From: Cytophagales bacterium | GTDB lineage: Bacteria > Bacteroidota > Bacteroidia > Cytophagales > VRUD01 | Length of the DNA: 50,668 nucleotides | Assembly: GCA_019456305.1 (NCBI GenBank) | Contig: VRUD01000023.1 | Coordinates: forward strand, 1-50,668 | Reading direction: 5' to 3' | In this document: one piece after another, positions 15,377 through 22,380 of the stretch | How positions within the stretch are numbered: the first letter of the stretch is position 1 | How the letters are laid out: each line of letters begins with the position of its first letter | Translations under genes and position numbers: made by a program | The notes under the pieces: generated by a model | What the model saw: only the letters and a program-made list of their open reading frames with translations | Told to the model about the DNA's origin: nothing | Databases searched by the model: none

Positions 15377-17071
15377 CTACCCACTCATAGAAACCAAAAA
15401 CTCCTCATTTCCTTTAGTCCCTTTCATTTTTCCGAGCAAAAATTCAATCGCTTCATTTGAGTTCATGTCAGACATGAGTTTCCGTAAGATCCAGATACGG
15501 GAAAGCTCTTCCTTATCTATCAATAATTCTTCCCGCCTTGTACCTGAAGCCGGAACGTCAATTGCAGGGAATATACGTTTGTTTGCCAGCTTTCGGTCCA
15601 ATTGTAATTCCATATTACCGGTACCTTTGAATTCCTCAAAGATCACTTCATCCATTTTGGAACCTGTTTCTATCAATGCAGTTGATACAATTGTTAGCGA
15701 TCCACCGTTTTCGACATTTCTTGCAGCGCCAAAAAACTTCTTGGGCTTGTGCAAAGCATTGGCATCAACGCCACCTGACAAGATCTTTCCGGAAGAAGGC
15801 GTCACCGTATTATGCGCTCTGGCAAGCCTGGTAATAGAATCAAGCAGTATAACAACATCATGCCCACATTCTACCATTCTTTTTGCTTTCTCCAGCACAA
15901 TATCGGCAATTTTCACATGTTTTTCAGCGTGTTCATCAAATGTAGAAGCAATTACTTCAGCTTTAACACTCCGTGCCATATCAGTAACTTCCTCCGGGCG
16001 CTCATCAATTAGCAATACTATTAAGTACACTTCAGGATGATTTGTAGCAATTGCATTGGCGATATCTTTTAGTAAAACCGTTTTACCGGTTCTGGGCTGT
16101 GACACGATCATGCCTCTTTGCCCTTTACCAATAGGTGAGAACATATCTACAATTCTTGTTGTGTAAAGTGATGGAGAAGTAGAGAGATTTAACCGTTCAT
16201 CCGGGAACAATGGTGTCAGGTGTTCAAAAGGAATACGATCACGGATATCATCAACAGTCTTTCCATTTATGTATTCAACCCTTAGCAGCGCAAAATATTT
16301 TTCGCCCTCTTTTGGTGGTCTGATCTTACCTCTTACGGTATCTCCGGTCCTTAATCCAAAAAGCTTTATTTGAGAGGGTGAAACATAAATATCATCAGGA
16401 CTTGCGAGGTAGTTGTAGTCAGCAGATCTCAGAAAACCATAGCCATCCTGCATGATCTCCAATACCCCATCATTTTCAACCATACCGTCAAAATTCCTGA
16501 TGTTATTTGCATAGCCGGATTTTTTGCTGACAGATTTATTTTCTTTTTCTTCCTTAGTTTCTTCGCTATGCTCAGGACGGGCTTTTGTAATATCTTTAGT
16601 TTCAGCTATATCCTCAGATTCACCGGCCTTCGTGTCCTGACCAGCTTTGTCCACGCTATCTGGGGATGTATCGAAAGAAATAATACTCTTATCTACCCCT
16701 ATTTCAAAAGAGCCTGATGGTGAATCATCACTTTTGTCAGGTTGAATATCAACCTGGTCAGATTCTTTCTGGGAAGGCATTTTCTCTGATCCGCTTATAC
16801 CTTCCTGCTTTCCATCAAGGCTTGATTGGCCTGTCCCGCCTGCCTCGATGCTATTGGGGACAGGGTCGGAATCGGTTTTTTTCTTCGTTTCCATGTTTTC
16901 GTTGAGTTGCCCACCTGCCACTTCGGGCTGGGGAGAAATTGCTTGTTGATCCAATATTTTAAAAACCAGATCATTTTTTGAAAGCTTCTTATACTTTTCT
17001 ACGCCTATTTTTTTGGCTATGTCAAAAAGCTCCGATTCAAGCTTGACATTAAGTTGTTCAATCGTGTACAT
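15377..17071 (-). CDS. rho: Transcription termination factor Rho
   Basis: Hexameric RNA helicase that ends transcription. 564 residues. An N-terminal SAP-like helix bundle (residues 1-45) is followed by a long acidic, low-complexity insert (about 50-185) typical of Bacteroidota Rho. Then comes the cold-shock RNA-binding domain ([23 protein letters not shown]), Walker A SQPRTGKT, Walker [17 protein letters not shown], the Q/R-loop segments ([20 protein letters not shown]) and the RRIFPAID-type C-terminus. Part of the insert is coded by a dyad repeat (16830-16864). The gene is preceded by about 800 bp of repeats and gene debris. Confidence 0.96.
   Translation of the reverse strand: MYTIEQLNVKLESELFDIAKKIGVEKYKKLSKNDLVFKILDQQAISPQPEVAGGQLNENMETKKKTDSDPVPNSIEAGGTGQSSLDGKQEGISGSEKMPSQKESDQVDIQPDKSDDSPSGSFEIGVDKSIISFDTSPDSVDKAGQDTKAGESEDIAETKDITKARPEHSEETKEEKENKSVSKKSGYANNIRNFDGMVENDGVLEIMQDGYGFLRSADYNYLASPDDIYVSPSQIKLFGLRTGDTVRGKIRPPKEGEKYFALLRVEYINGKTVDDIRDRIPFEHLTPLFPDERLNLSTSPSLYTTRIVDMFSPIGKGQRGMIVSQPRTGKTVLLKDIANAIATNHPEVYLIVLLIDERPEEVTDMARSVKAEVIASTFDEHAEKHVKIADIVLEKAKRMVECGHDVVILLDSITRLARAHNTVTPSSGKILSGGVDANALHKPKKFFGAARNVENGGSLTIVSTALIETGSKMDEVIFEEFKGTGNMELQLDRKLANKRIFPAIDVPASGTRREELLIDKEELSRIWILRKLMSDMNSNEAIEFLLGKMKGTKGNEEFLVSMSG
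16830..16864. repeat. Dyad repeat inside the rho insert region
   Basis: CCTGTCCC at 16830-16837 pairs with GGGACAGG at 16857-16864. It codes for [13 protein letters not shown] in the acidic insert of Rho. Its CCTGCC/GGCAGG character matches the intergenic dyads at 1278-1325 and 17165-17195. Confidence 0.6.
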
Positions 17072-17164
17072 ATAATAATTTTTAGTTGGGTGTTTTTGTG
17101 TAACGCGACATACTTCTCGCAGTATATATTAATTGTATCTTATAAGACTTCAAAATCCTTCTTA

Positions 17165-17222
17165 CGCCTGCCTGGTAGCAGACAGGGCAGGCAAACACCT
17201 GACCCCGCCAAAGGCGGGGTCA
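17165..17222. repeat. Two GC-rich dyads upstream of rho
   Basis: An imperfect dyad GCCTGCC...GGGCAGGC (about 17166-17192) is followed by TGACCCCGCCAAAGGCGGGG continuing to TCA, a 23-bp palindrome with a 3-base loop at 17200-17222. They lie in an otherwise AT-rich gap (17072-17517) that has no gene I can support. Confidence 0.75.
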
Positions 17223-17517
17223 AAATCCCAAACAAATCCCAATTACAAAATTCCTACCGAATATTCTGGATTGAAGCTTGACTTTGAAAAAAACAGTATA
17301 TTTTATTGGAAATTATCAATTACATACTGCGCGGACCTCAAATATTAAATAAATGATTTATAAAGTGATATTCCCTTAAACCGGGGCGTGAATTACTTGT
17401 TACAGAGATATGATATATATAATTATCAGCTCAAATGAAGTTTAAAAATGCAATGATATGGCTTTATATTTTAATTTGCAATTAATTCCCTATTAATTTT
17501 AAAAAAAAATTAATAGC

Positions 17518-17747
17518 TCATTCAATAATAAGTTTATCAGTTGCAAATAATTTACCATTAATATAGACTTTATAAAAATATAAACCTTTAGGGCATCTCT
17601 AAAAACTACACCATACATTCCCCTCTATCAAGAGGGGCAAGGGGTGTGTTTTAAAAAATATGTAGTTTTTAGAGATGCCCTAAAGTCAAGATTGGTTTTT
17701 GACTGTCCTTCAGTGAGGAATGATTTATACAAATTTTGTCCTGCAAT
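17518..17747 (-). pseudogene. T9SS sorting-domain remnant, interrupted by a 90-bp element
   Basis: Read on the - strand from 17747, skipping the element at 17591-17680 plus one copy of its TA, the sequence gives GQNLYKSFLTEGQ, TNLDFKGLYFYKVYINGK, LFATDKLIIE and a TGA at 17518-17520. This is a perfect T9SS C-terminal tail (GLYFYKVY..GK). Only about 45 residues remain. The right end stops exactly where the repeat array starts (17748), so the array or a deletion removed the rest. Confidence 0.8.
17591..17680. mobile_element. 90-bp miniature inverted-repeat element with TA duplication
   Basis: Ends are GGGCATCTCTAAAAACTACA (17591-17610) and its exact reverse complement (17661-17680). It is flanked by TA at 17589-17590 and 17681-17682. 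Removing the element and one TA restores the reading frame of the T9SS tail around it, which proves the insertion. A TA target is typical of IS630/Tc1-mariner elements and of the IS427 group of IS5, so a transposase of one of these in the same genome probably moved it. The interior has a small CCCCTC...GAGGGG hairpin and no gene. Confidence 0.88.
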
Positions 17748-17884
17748 ATAAAAAAATAATGTGAACCTATAAATTATTTCGTTTGGTTCTTATTCCTTTT
17801 TTATATAATTTCGTGTAGTTATTAAAAATAGTTATATTCGTATCTGAAAATAAATATTAATGTATGACTTAACGAAATAAAAAT
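17748..17884 (+). repeat. Promoter-bearing repeat, first (partial) copy of the array
   Basis: Contains AATGTGAACCTATAAATTAT, TTTCGTTTGGTTCTTATTCC and a promoter-like pair (TTTCG near 17810, TATATTCG at 17833-17840). It is shared with copies at about 19436-19546, 22195-22380 and 22450-22520. It ends directly at the first cassette gene. Confidence 0.85.
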
Positions 17885-18166
17885 ATGCATAAAATGTTAA
17901 ATATAAAACCAGATTCACAGCAATATATTGAGGATCTCCATTATGATGGAGAAGGTGATGAATTTTATCATAAATATGAAAATCAATGGATTGCGATTGT
18001 AAACAAGCACGTGGTAGCTTTTGGGAATGATCCCTTAAAAGTTAAAAAAAAGCTGCACAAAAAACCGGAAAATCTAATTATGAAATCCCAATCAAATTTA
18101 TTGAAAGTGCAGGAGCAATATTATAATGTAAAAATTATTATATTTGTCTCTGAAAAAAAATATTAA
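17885..18166 (+). CDS. DUF5678-like small protein, C-terminus altered
   Basis: 93 residues. The middle (YENQWIAIVNKHVVAFGNDPLKVKKKLHKKP, about residues 30-60) fits DUF5678, a small domain often found in toxin-antitoxin-like pairs. The end (YYNVKIIIFVSEKKY) is coded by the array repeat (compare ATTTGTATCTGAAAAAAAAT in other copies), so the original C-terminus has been lost or replaced. Start ATG 17885 follows the promoter-bearing repeat; another ATG lies three codons later. First gene of the same-strand array. Confidence 0.6.
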   Translation: MHKMLNIKPDSQQYIEDLHYDGEGDEFYHKYENQWIAIVNKHVVAFGNDPLKVKKKLHKKPENLIMKSQSNLLKVQEQYYNVKIIIFVSEKKY

Positions 18167-18234
18167 AGTATAACAAATAAGAAAAAATTCTATTTTCATT
18201 TAATTATACACTTATTTTGTATTAATTCTGTAAT

Positions 18235-18598
18235 AAAATAATAATAGGATTATGTCTAGTATAAGACTTTCTGCAAAAGCCAAATCAGTGATAAACAAAC
18301 TGGTTTCTTCCAAAGATTCAGATAATAAAGGATATATTGCAGCTTTAGATTCTGCCAATGGCGAATATTTTTTAGGTAAAACGATTGTTGATGCTTCCAA
18401 AAAGGGCCGAATAGCAAGAAATAATCCCAAAGCAATTTTTCATTTTATTAGAATTGGATATCCATCAGTAGATGTACTCAAAAATGTCAGACTACAAGGT
18501 AAAATAATTGAACATTATTTACCGAAAATTTATGCAAATAATATTTGATTTTGAACATGATAAAATACTATTTCATAATTAATCACTGAATTAAACAA
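18235..18598 (+). repeat. 364-bp exact duplication, copy A
   Basis: Identical by eye to 21070-21433 (offset 2835). The block contains one complete small gene (18252-18548) with about 17 bp before it and 50 bp after it. Outside the block the sequences differ at once. Confidence 0.9.
18252..18548 (+). CDS. 98-residue conserved small protein, array copy A
   Basis: The segment KGYIAALDSANGEYFLGKTIVDASKKGRIARNNPKAIFHFIRIGYPSV resembles the DUF5678-like GY(I/V)A..D..TGEYF.G.....A fold, seen in small proteins next to PIN or aspartyl-protease-like partners. No partner gene follows. It is identical in DNA and protein to the copy at 21087-21383. Function unknown; possibly an orphan antitoxin-like protein. 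A conserved frame with start, stop and no mutation in either copy suggests recent duplication or selection. Confidence 0.7.
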   Translation: MSSIRLSAKAKSVINKLVSSKDSDNKGYIAALDSANGEYFLGKTIVDASKKGRIARNNPKAIFHFIRIGYPSVDVLKNVRLQGKIIEHYLPKIYANNI

Positions 18599-18618
18599 CA
18601 AAAATATAGCGTTGAGCT

Positions 18619-18816
18619 GTAATTCTTAAAGCAGAAAACTATATAATCATCAACACAACTAAGGATAAATACACTGTTCACATGACGATGAAAGCCCTTG
18701 AAAATAAACTTCCTGCCGAAGAATTCATACGGGTTCATCGTTCTTATATTGTCAGAAAGGAAATGATTTTATTGGATACCGATATTATTATTGAAGGGCA
18801 TTGCTTATCTTTGTGA
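18619..18816 (+). pseudogene. LytTR DNA-binding domain fragment
   Basis: The open frame without a proper start reads AENYIIINTTKDKYTVHMTM, KALENKLPAEEFIRVHRSYIVRK and then DTDIIIEGHCLSL before a TGA at 18814-18816. FIRVHRSYIV is the LytTR signature found in LytR/AgrA response regulators. The receiver domain and the last strand of the LytTR domain are missing. It lies between cassettes, so it is debris trapped in the array. Confidence 0.8.
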
Positions 18817-18843
18817 GAATAACAAATATAATTCTTTATACAG

Positions 18844-19044
18844 ATGAAAACAATCGTAATACAATCTGCAAATGATGAAGATTCCAGCTTCCTGTTAAAG
18901 TTTGCCAGAAAAATGAAAATGAAAGCCCGGTTCATTGATGAGGAAGAACTGGAAGACCGCTGGCTTGCAAAATTAATTGACGAAGGGATGAAAGAGGAAG
19001 GAGAAATTCCAGTCGAAAAAGTTCTTGACAAGCTGCGCAAGTAA
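18844..19044 (+). CDS. Antitoxin of RelE-type pair
   Basis: 66 residues. A short N-terminal part (MKTIVIQSANDEDSSFLLKFARKM) resembles the small Bacteroidota antitoxins that begin with a strand and then a helix; an acidic helix follows (FIDEEELEDRWLAKLIDEGMKEEGEIP). The stop overlaps the toxin start (TAATG at 19042-19046). It should neutralise the downstream toxin. Same strand as all array genes. Confidence 0.78.
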   Translation: MKTIVIQSANDEDSSFLLKFARKMKMKARFIDEEELEDRWLAKLIDEGMKEEGEIPVEKVLDKLRK

Positions 19045-19319
19045 TGGAAATAATAATTAAACCGAGCTTTAACAGGGATATAACCATTCGGGATAAAGCG
19101 CTTAAGAAAACCCTTGAGTCGAAAATTTTGCAGATAATACGTGCAAAAGACATTTCACATATCACTGGGCTTAAATTGCTGAAAGGGTATTCACGTCATT
19201 ACAGAATAAAAGTTTCAACGAAAAAGAAAGAGTATCGGGTTGGCGCTGTTATACGGGACAAAAAAATTTGGCTTGTCCGGTTTTTACACCGCAGAAAAAT
19301 ATACAAGAAGTTTCCTTAA
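19044..19319 (+). CDS. RelE/ParE-superfamily toxin
   Basis: 91 basic residues with the RelE fold pattern: helix (RDKALKKTLESKILQIIRAKDI), then the strands GLKLLKGYSRHYRIKVSTKKKEYRVGAVIRDKKIWLVRFLHRRKIYKKFP. The ending RFLHRRKIYK matches the conserved HRRxIY motif, where catalytic and RNA-binding residues lie. Probably an mRNA interferase. It overlaps the antitoxin by one base and is followed by the array repeat. Confidence 0.85.
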   Translation: MEIIIKPSFNRDITIRDKALKKTLESKILQIIRAKDISHITGLKLLKGYSRHYRIKVSTKKKEYRVGAVIRDKKIWLVRFLHRRKIYKKFP

Positions 19320-19371
19320 AAACTATGGGATATGAAAAAAACAAAATGATTTTTTTTGAAACAAATACATA

Positions 19372-19546
19372 TAAACCATGACTTAACAAACTAAAACATA
19401 ACAAAAAAGTTGCGTTGCTGACGTTTCTCTAACAATAACTACAAGAAAATATATAAAAAAATAATGTGAACCTATAAATTATTTCGTTTGGTTCTTATTT
19501 CTTTTTTATATAATTTCGTGAAGTTATTAAAAATAGTTATATTTGT
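19372..19546 (+). repeat. Array repeat, copy after the RelE-type pair
   Basis: Starts ACCATGACTTAACAAACTAA, then the AACATAACAAAAAAGTTGCG and GTTGCTGACGTTTCTCTAAC blocks, AATGTGAACC, and ends at the promoter-like TATATTTG (19538-19545). The same start block recurs at 22115. This is the fullest copy together with that at 22115-22380. Confidence 0.88.
19514..19545 (+). promoter_or_regulatory. Promoter-like sequence carried by the array repeat
   Basis: TTTCG at 19514-19518 and TATATTTG at 19538-19545, 19 bases apart. It fits the Bacteroidota pattern of TTTG at -33 and TAnnTTTG at -7 except for one base in the first box. It points toward the TumE-type pair. Equivalent sequence occurs in the other repeat copies, each pointing into the next cassette. 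Confidence 0.5.
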
Positions 19547-19547
19547 A

Positions 19548-19632
19548 CTGAACTAAACCCCCACACCAAATCAAAGCTGTACAATAGCATATAAATAAAA
19601 CTTAATAATTTGGTGTAGGGGGAAACAAGAAA
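19548..19632 (+). repeat. CCACACCAAAT dyad repeat, copy 1
   Basis: An imperfect dyad: CCCCCACACCAAAT at its left and ATTTGGTGTAGGGGG at its right, enclosing AGCTGTACAATAGCATATAA. Copy 2 is at 20385-20460. Both copies sit right before AACAAGAAAAATATA and between cassettes. Confidence 0.8.
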
Positions 19633-19662
19633 AATATATAGAAAAAAAATTAGGGATTAATA

Positions 19663-19971
19663 ATGTTAAAATTAAATATAAAATTACAACCCGAAACAGA
19701 AGAAAAAATAAGGCTAATGTTAGCTCAACATTCAGATAAGGAAATTTTTTTTCAAGGTATTATCAAACACAAAATCAATGAATTAAAAAATGGAATTGTC
19801 AATATTAAAATTGATTTACAACAATTTGAAGAAAAATACAATCTCTCTACTGAAGATTTTTATAACAAATTTATTAACGGTGAATTGGGTGATGAAGAAG
19901 ATTTTTTGATCTGGTCAGGCATTTACGAAATGCAATTAAGAAATGAGAAAGAATTAAAAAAATTTGAATGA
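19663..19971 (+). CDS. Antitoxin-like partner of TumE-family toxin
   Basis: 102 residues, helical and acidic. The end LSTEDFYNKFINGELGDEEDFLIWSGIYEMQL is a recognisable family pattern (ELGDxxDFxxWxxLYEM) in small proteins that precede TumE-like genes. The stop overlaps the next start by 4 bp (19968-19971), so the two are translated together. A promoter-bearing repeat lies upstream. Confidence 0.75.
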   Translation: MLKLNIKLQPETEEKIRLMLAQHSDKEIFFQGIIKHKINELKNGIVNIKIDLQQFEEKYNLSTEDFYNKFINGELGDEEDFLIWSGIYEMQLRNEKELKKFE

Positions 19972-20345
19972 TTGAAGTATATTTTGACAAAATAGAAAAC
20001 ACAATTTTATTTTTCAAAGTTAAAATAAAATTTTATTCAATAACCAAAAAAGCCTATAATGAAAAGCAGGGATTTATAAAAGGAGAAATTCATTTTATCA
20101 ATGATAGTCGGTTTTATTTTATTGAAGTGAAAGATGTTGAGTTAAGGACAAAAGATAAATACAGTTATCATTATGTAGATAAAGACAATACTTTGATTTT
20201 TCGATATGACAATGCGGATCATCATAAAGAAATCACTACATTTCCACATCATAAACATTTGCCTAATAATAAATTAATTGAAAGTGTAGAGCCCGAATTA
20301 TTCGATGTATTAATTGAAACACAAAAAAAATCGCGTGGTAAATAA
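19968..20345 (+). CDS. TumE-family toxin (DUF6516)
   Basis: 125 residues. Family marks: an N-terminal strand-helix (IEVYFDKIENTILFFKVKIKF), a central GEIHFINDSRFYFIEVKDVEL and the signature YSYHYVDKDNTLIFRYDNADHHKEITTFPHHKH (about residues 66-98), rich in His and Asp, which is the presumed active region. TumE proteins are toxins of the TumE/TumA type; mode of action is not clear from sequence. Complete, with the usual length. Confidence 0.8.
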   Translation: MIEVYFDKIENTILFFKVKIKFYSITKKAYNEKQGFIKGEIHFINDSRFYFIEVKDVELRTKDKYSYHYVDKDNTLIFRYDNADHHKEITTFPHHKHLPNNKLIESVEPELFDVLIETQKKSRGK

Positions 20346-20384
20346 AGGTTTTTTTGTTACTAAAAAAAATAATTATATTCACAT

Positions 20385-20460
20385 TGAACTAAACCTCCAC
20401 ACCAAATCAAAGCTGTACAATAGCATATAAATAAAACTTAATAATTTGGAGTGGGAGTAA
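20385..20460 (+). repeat. CCACACCAAAT dyad repeat, copy 2
   Basis: Near-identical to 19548-19632 across AAATCAAAGCTGTACAATAG and the following CATATAAATAAAACTTAATA. The right arm differs (TTTGGAGTGGGAG). It directly follows the TumE-type pair. Confidence 0.8.
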
Positions 20461-20489
20461 ACAAGAAAAATATAGTGTAAAAAAGAAAA

Positions 20490-20556
20490 AAACATAACAA
20501 AAAAGTTGCGTTGCCCCGCACATAAATTATGTGCGGGGCGTTGCTGACGTTTCTCT
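20490..20556 (+). repeat. Array repeat fragment with 25-bp palindrome insertion
   Basis: The AACATAACAAAAAAGTTGCG and TTGCTGACGTTTCTCT blocks of the array repeat, split by CCCCGCACATAAATTATGTG followed by CGGGG (20514-20538). CGTTG is duplicated on both sides (20509-20513 and 20539-20543). Other copies read GTTGCGTTGCTGACG without interruption. Confidence 0.85.
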
Positions 20557-20560
20557 GGAA

Positions 20561-20722
20561 ATGCCAAAATTATATGAATATTTAGGAATTGTAGTTCGAT
20601 TCTTTTCAGAAGAGCATGAACCAGTTCATATTCATGCTTTTTATGGTGAATATCAACTTAAAGTTGAATTGATTATTAAGAGTGGAAAAATTGTAACTAT
20701 CAAATATAAAAATGTTATATGA
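20561..20722 (+). CDS. DUF4160 protein, C-terminally short
   Basis: 53 residues from the ATG at 20561 (MPKLYEYLGIVVRFFSEEHEPVHIHAFYGEY), an exact match to the DUF4160 start pattern (LGIVIxMFxxEHxPPHFHAxYGEY). Family members usually run to about 80-110 residues with a further helix; this one stops after KSGKIVTIKYKNVI, so it is probably shortened. It overlaps the DUF2442 start by 4 bp. DUF4160/DUF2442 neighbours form a recognised toxin-antitoxin-like pair. I discard the earlier start at 20531 because that stretch is repeat DNA. Confidence 0.75.
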   Translation: MPKLYEYLGIVVRFFSEEHEPVHIHAFYGEYQLKVELIIKSGKIVTIKYKNVI

Positions 20723-20949
20723 AAGTAACAAAAGTTAAATATTTGTCAGGTTACAAGCTTGAAATTAAGTTTAATGATGGAAAAGTAAATGTAGTTGATT
20801 TTGAGAATTTTTTTAATAAATCTCAAAATCCAATGATTTCTAAATACAAGAATATTAATAAATTTAAAAAAGTAGAAATTGACACTGGCTTTCTTTCATG
20901 GAATAATGGTGAAATGGAAATTTCATCTCAAACTCTTTATTATAATTAG
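20719..20949 (+). CDS. DUF2442 protein
   Basis: 76 residues: VTKVKYLSGYKLEIKFNDGKVNVVDFENFF, then KFKKVEIDTGFLSWNNGEMEISSQTLYYN. This fits DUF2442, whose members have YxLxxxFxDGxxxxVDF and a late WPNGxDxxPDxLY. Translation is coupled to the DUF4160 gene. The pair is thought to act as a toxin-antitoxin-like unit; which is the toxin is unknown. Confidence 0.78.
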   Translation: MKVTKVKYLSGYKLEIKFNDGKVNVVDFENFFNKSQNPMISKYKNINKFKKVEIDTGFLSWNNGEMEISSQTLYYN

Positions 20950-20956
20950 AAAATTT

Positions 20957-21075
20957 ATTATATTTACTTCTTAGAATAAATATTAAAGTATGACATAACG
21001 AAATAAAACATAACAAAAAAATTGCGTTGCTGACGTTTCTCTGACAATAACTACAAGAAAATATATAAAAAAATA
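20957..21075 (+). repeat. Array repeat, copy before the duplicated gene
   Basis: TTATATTTACTTCTTAGAAT, then ATTAAAGTATGACATAACGA, AACATAACAAAAAAATTGCG, TGCTGACGTTTCTCTGACAA, and the AAGAAAATATATAAAAAAAT block. It runs straight into the 364-bp duplicated block at 21070. Confidence 0.85.
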
Positions 21076-21433
21076 ATAATAGGATTATGTCTAGTATAAG
21101 ACTTTCTGCAAAAGCCAAATCAGTGATAAACAAACTGGTTTCTTCCAAAGATTCAGATAATAAAGGATATATTGCAGCTTTAGATTCTGCCAATGGCGAA
21201 TATTTTTTAGGTAAAACGATTGTTGATGCTTCCAAAAAGGGCCGAATAGCAAGAAATAATCCCAAAGCAATTTTTCATTTTATTAGAATTGGATATCCAT
21301 CAGTAGATGTACTCAAAAATGTCAGACTACAAGGTAAAATAATTGAACATTATTTACCGAAAATTTATGCAAATAATATTTGATTTTGAACATGATAAAA
21401 TACTATTTCATAATTAATCACTGAATTAAACAA
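21070..21433 (+). repeat. 364-bp exact duplication, copy B
   Basis: Second copy of 18235-18598. Here the left neighbour is the array repeat and the right neighbour is AAGAAAAATATAGTGTAAAA, which also occurs at 20463 and 22530. In copy A the right neighbour differs (CAAAAATATAGCG). Confidence 0.9.
21087..21383 (+). CDS. 98-residue conserved small protein, array copy B
   Basis: Identical to the protein at 18252-18548 across all 98 residues. It resembles DUF5678-type small domains (GYIAALDSANGEYFLGKT). Start ATG after an AGGATT sequence in both copies. No partner frame follows before the VapBC-type pair. Its meaning in the array is discussed under findings. Confidence 0.7.
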   Translation: MSSIRLSAKAKSVINKLVSSKDSDNKGYIAALDSANGEYFLGKTIVDASKKGRIARNNPKAIFHFIRIGYPSVDVLKNVRLQGKIIEHYLPKIYANNI

Positions 21434-21497
21434 GAAAAATATAGTGTAAAAAAGAAAAAAACAACAAGAAAATTGATAAACTAAAAACAACCGAAAC

Positions 21498-21731
21498 ATG
21501 AGGAATTTAACATTAAACATCAAAAACGCAAGCGACTATCAGCTTCTTTTGCAACTGGCAAAGCGGCTTGGGTTAGATATTTCAGTTACCGCTGAAAAAA
21601 AAGAAAAAGTACAAACAAAGCAAATGCGAAATCTTTACAAGTTACTCGATTCAGTGAAGAAAAACGAATTATTCAAAGAAATCAAGGATCCTGTAAAATG
21701 GCAAAAAGAATTACGAGATGAATGGAGATAA
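21498..21731 (+). CDS. Antitoxin of PIN-domain pair
   Basis: 77 residues of the Bacteroidota VapB-like type: TLNIKNASDYQLLLQLAKRLGLDISV, then a charged C-terminal tail ending KDPVKWQKELRDEWR, which should wrap the toxin. It overlaps the toxin frame by 14 bp. The start follows a short AACAAGAAAATTGATAAAC spacer. Confidence 0.82.
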   Translation: MRNLTLNIKNASDYQLLLQLAKRLGLDISVTAEKKEKVQTKQMRNLYKLLDSVKKNELFKEIKDPVKWQKELRDEWR

Positions 21732-22107
21732 ACTTCTTTTTGATAGCAACATCATCATATATTTATCCAAAGGGCTTCTGGATGCAAAAGAATTTACAAA
21801 TGCGGAAGATGTACCTCATATTTCAGTTATTACATATATGGAAGTAATGGGCTACCGTTTTAAACGGGTAAAGGAGAAGAGATTTATAGAAAAATTTTGT
21901 GCAGATGCTTACATCCTTTCATTGGATGATGAAATCGTTAACAAAGTTATTGCGTTACGAAAAGAAAAAAATATCAAACTTCCTGATGCAATCATCACAG
22001 CAACAGCTTTAAAAAATAAAATGCAATTAATAACACGCAACACAGTAGATTTCAAAAACATTAAAGGACTTAATCTTTTTAATCCATTTGATAATAATAA
22101 AGAATAA
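21718..22107 (+). CDS. PIN-domain toxin (VapC-like RNase)
   Basis: 129 residues with all four acidic PIN positions: Asp in LLFDSNIIIYLSKG, Glu in SVITYMEVMGY, Asp in KLPDAIITATAL and Asn/Asp in ITRNTVDFKNI. Such enzymes cleave tRNA or rRNA. It appears intact and is paired with the antitoxin upstream. The 3' side runs into the array repeat ACCATGACTTAACAAACTAA. Confidence 0.9.
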   Translation: MNGDKLLFDSNIIIYLSKGLLDAKEFTNAEDVPHISVITYMEVMGYRFKRVKEKRFIEKFCADAYILSLDDEIVNKVIALRKEKNIKLPDAIITATALKNKMQLITRNTVDFKNIKGLNLFNPFDNNKE

Positions 22108-22114
22108 ATTTTTA

Positions 22115-22380
22115 AACCATGACTTAACAAACTAAAACATAACAAAAAAATTGCGTTGCTGACGTTTCTCTAACAATAACTACAAGAAAATATATAAAAA
22201 AATAATGTTCACCCCGTTAGATAATTTTTATTGAAAATATAGCTTATATCAAGGTCTTTATCTAACGGGGTGAACCTATAAATTATTTCGTTTGGTTCTT
22301 ATTTCTTTTTTATATAATTTCGTGTAGTTATTAAAAATAGTTATATTTGTATCTGAAAAAAAATATTAAAGTATGACATA
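22115..22380 (+). repeat. Array repeat, fullest copy, with a 63-bp insertion
   Basis: Contains every block of the repeat in order, interrupted once at 22208-22270. Without the insertion it is about 200 bp. A second copy follows head to tail (22380-22520), so two units are in tandem here with no gene between them. Confidence 0.88.
22208..22270. mobile_element. 63-bp palindromic insertion in an array repeat
   Basis: Compared with the other copies (AATGTGAACC), 63 extra bases are present. The insert begins TTCACCCCGTTAGATAA (22208-22224), and the exact reverse complement ends at 22274 with TGAA supplied by the target. No clear target duplication. The interior (TTTTATTGAAAATATAGCTT) has no gene. 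It could be a hairpin-type element moved in trans. Confidence 0.75.
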
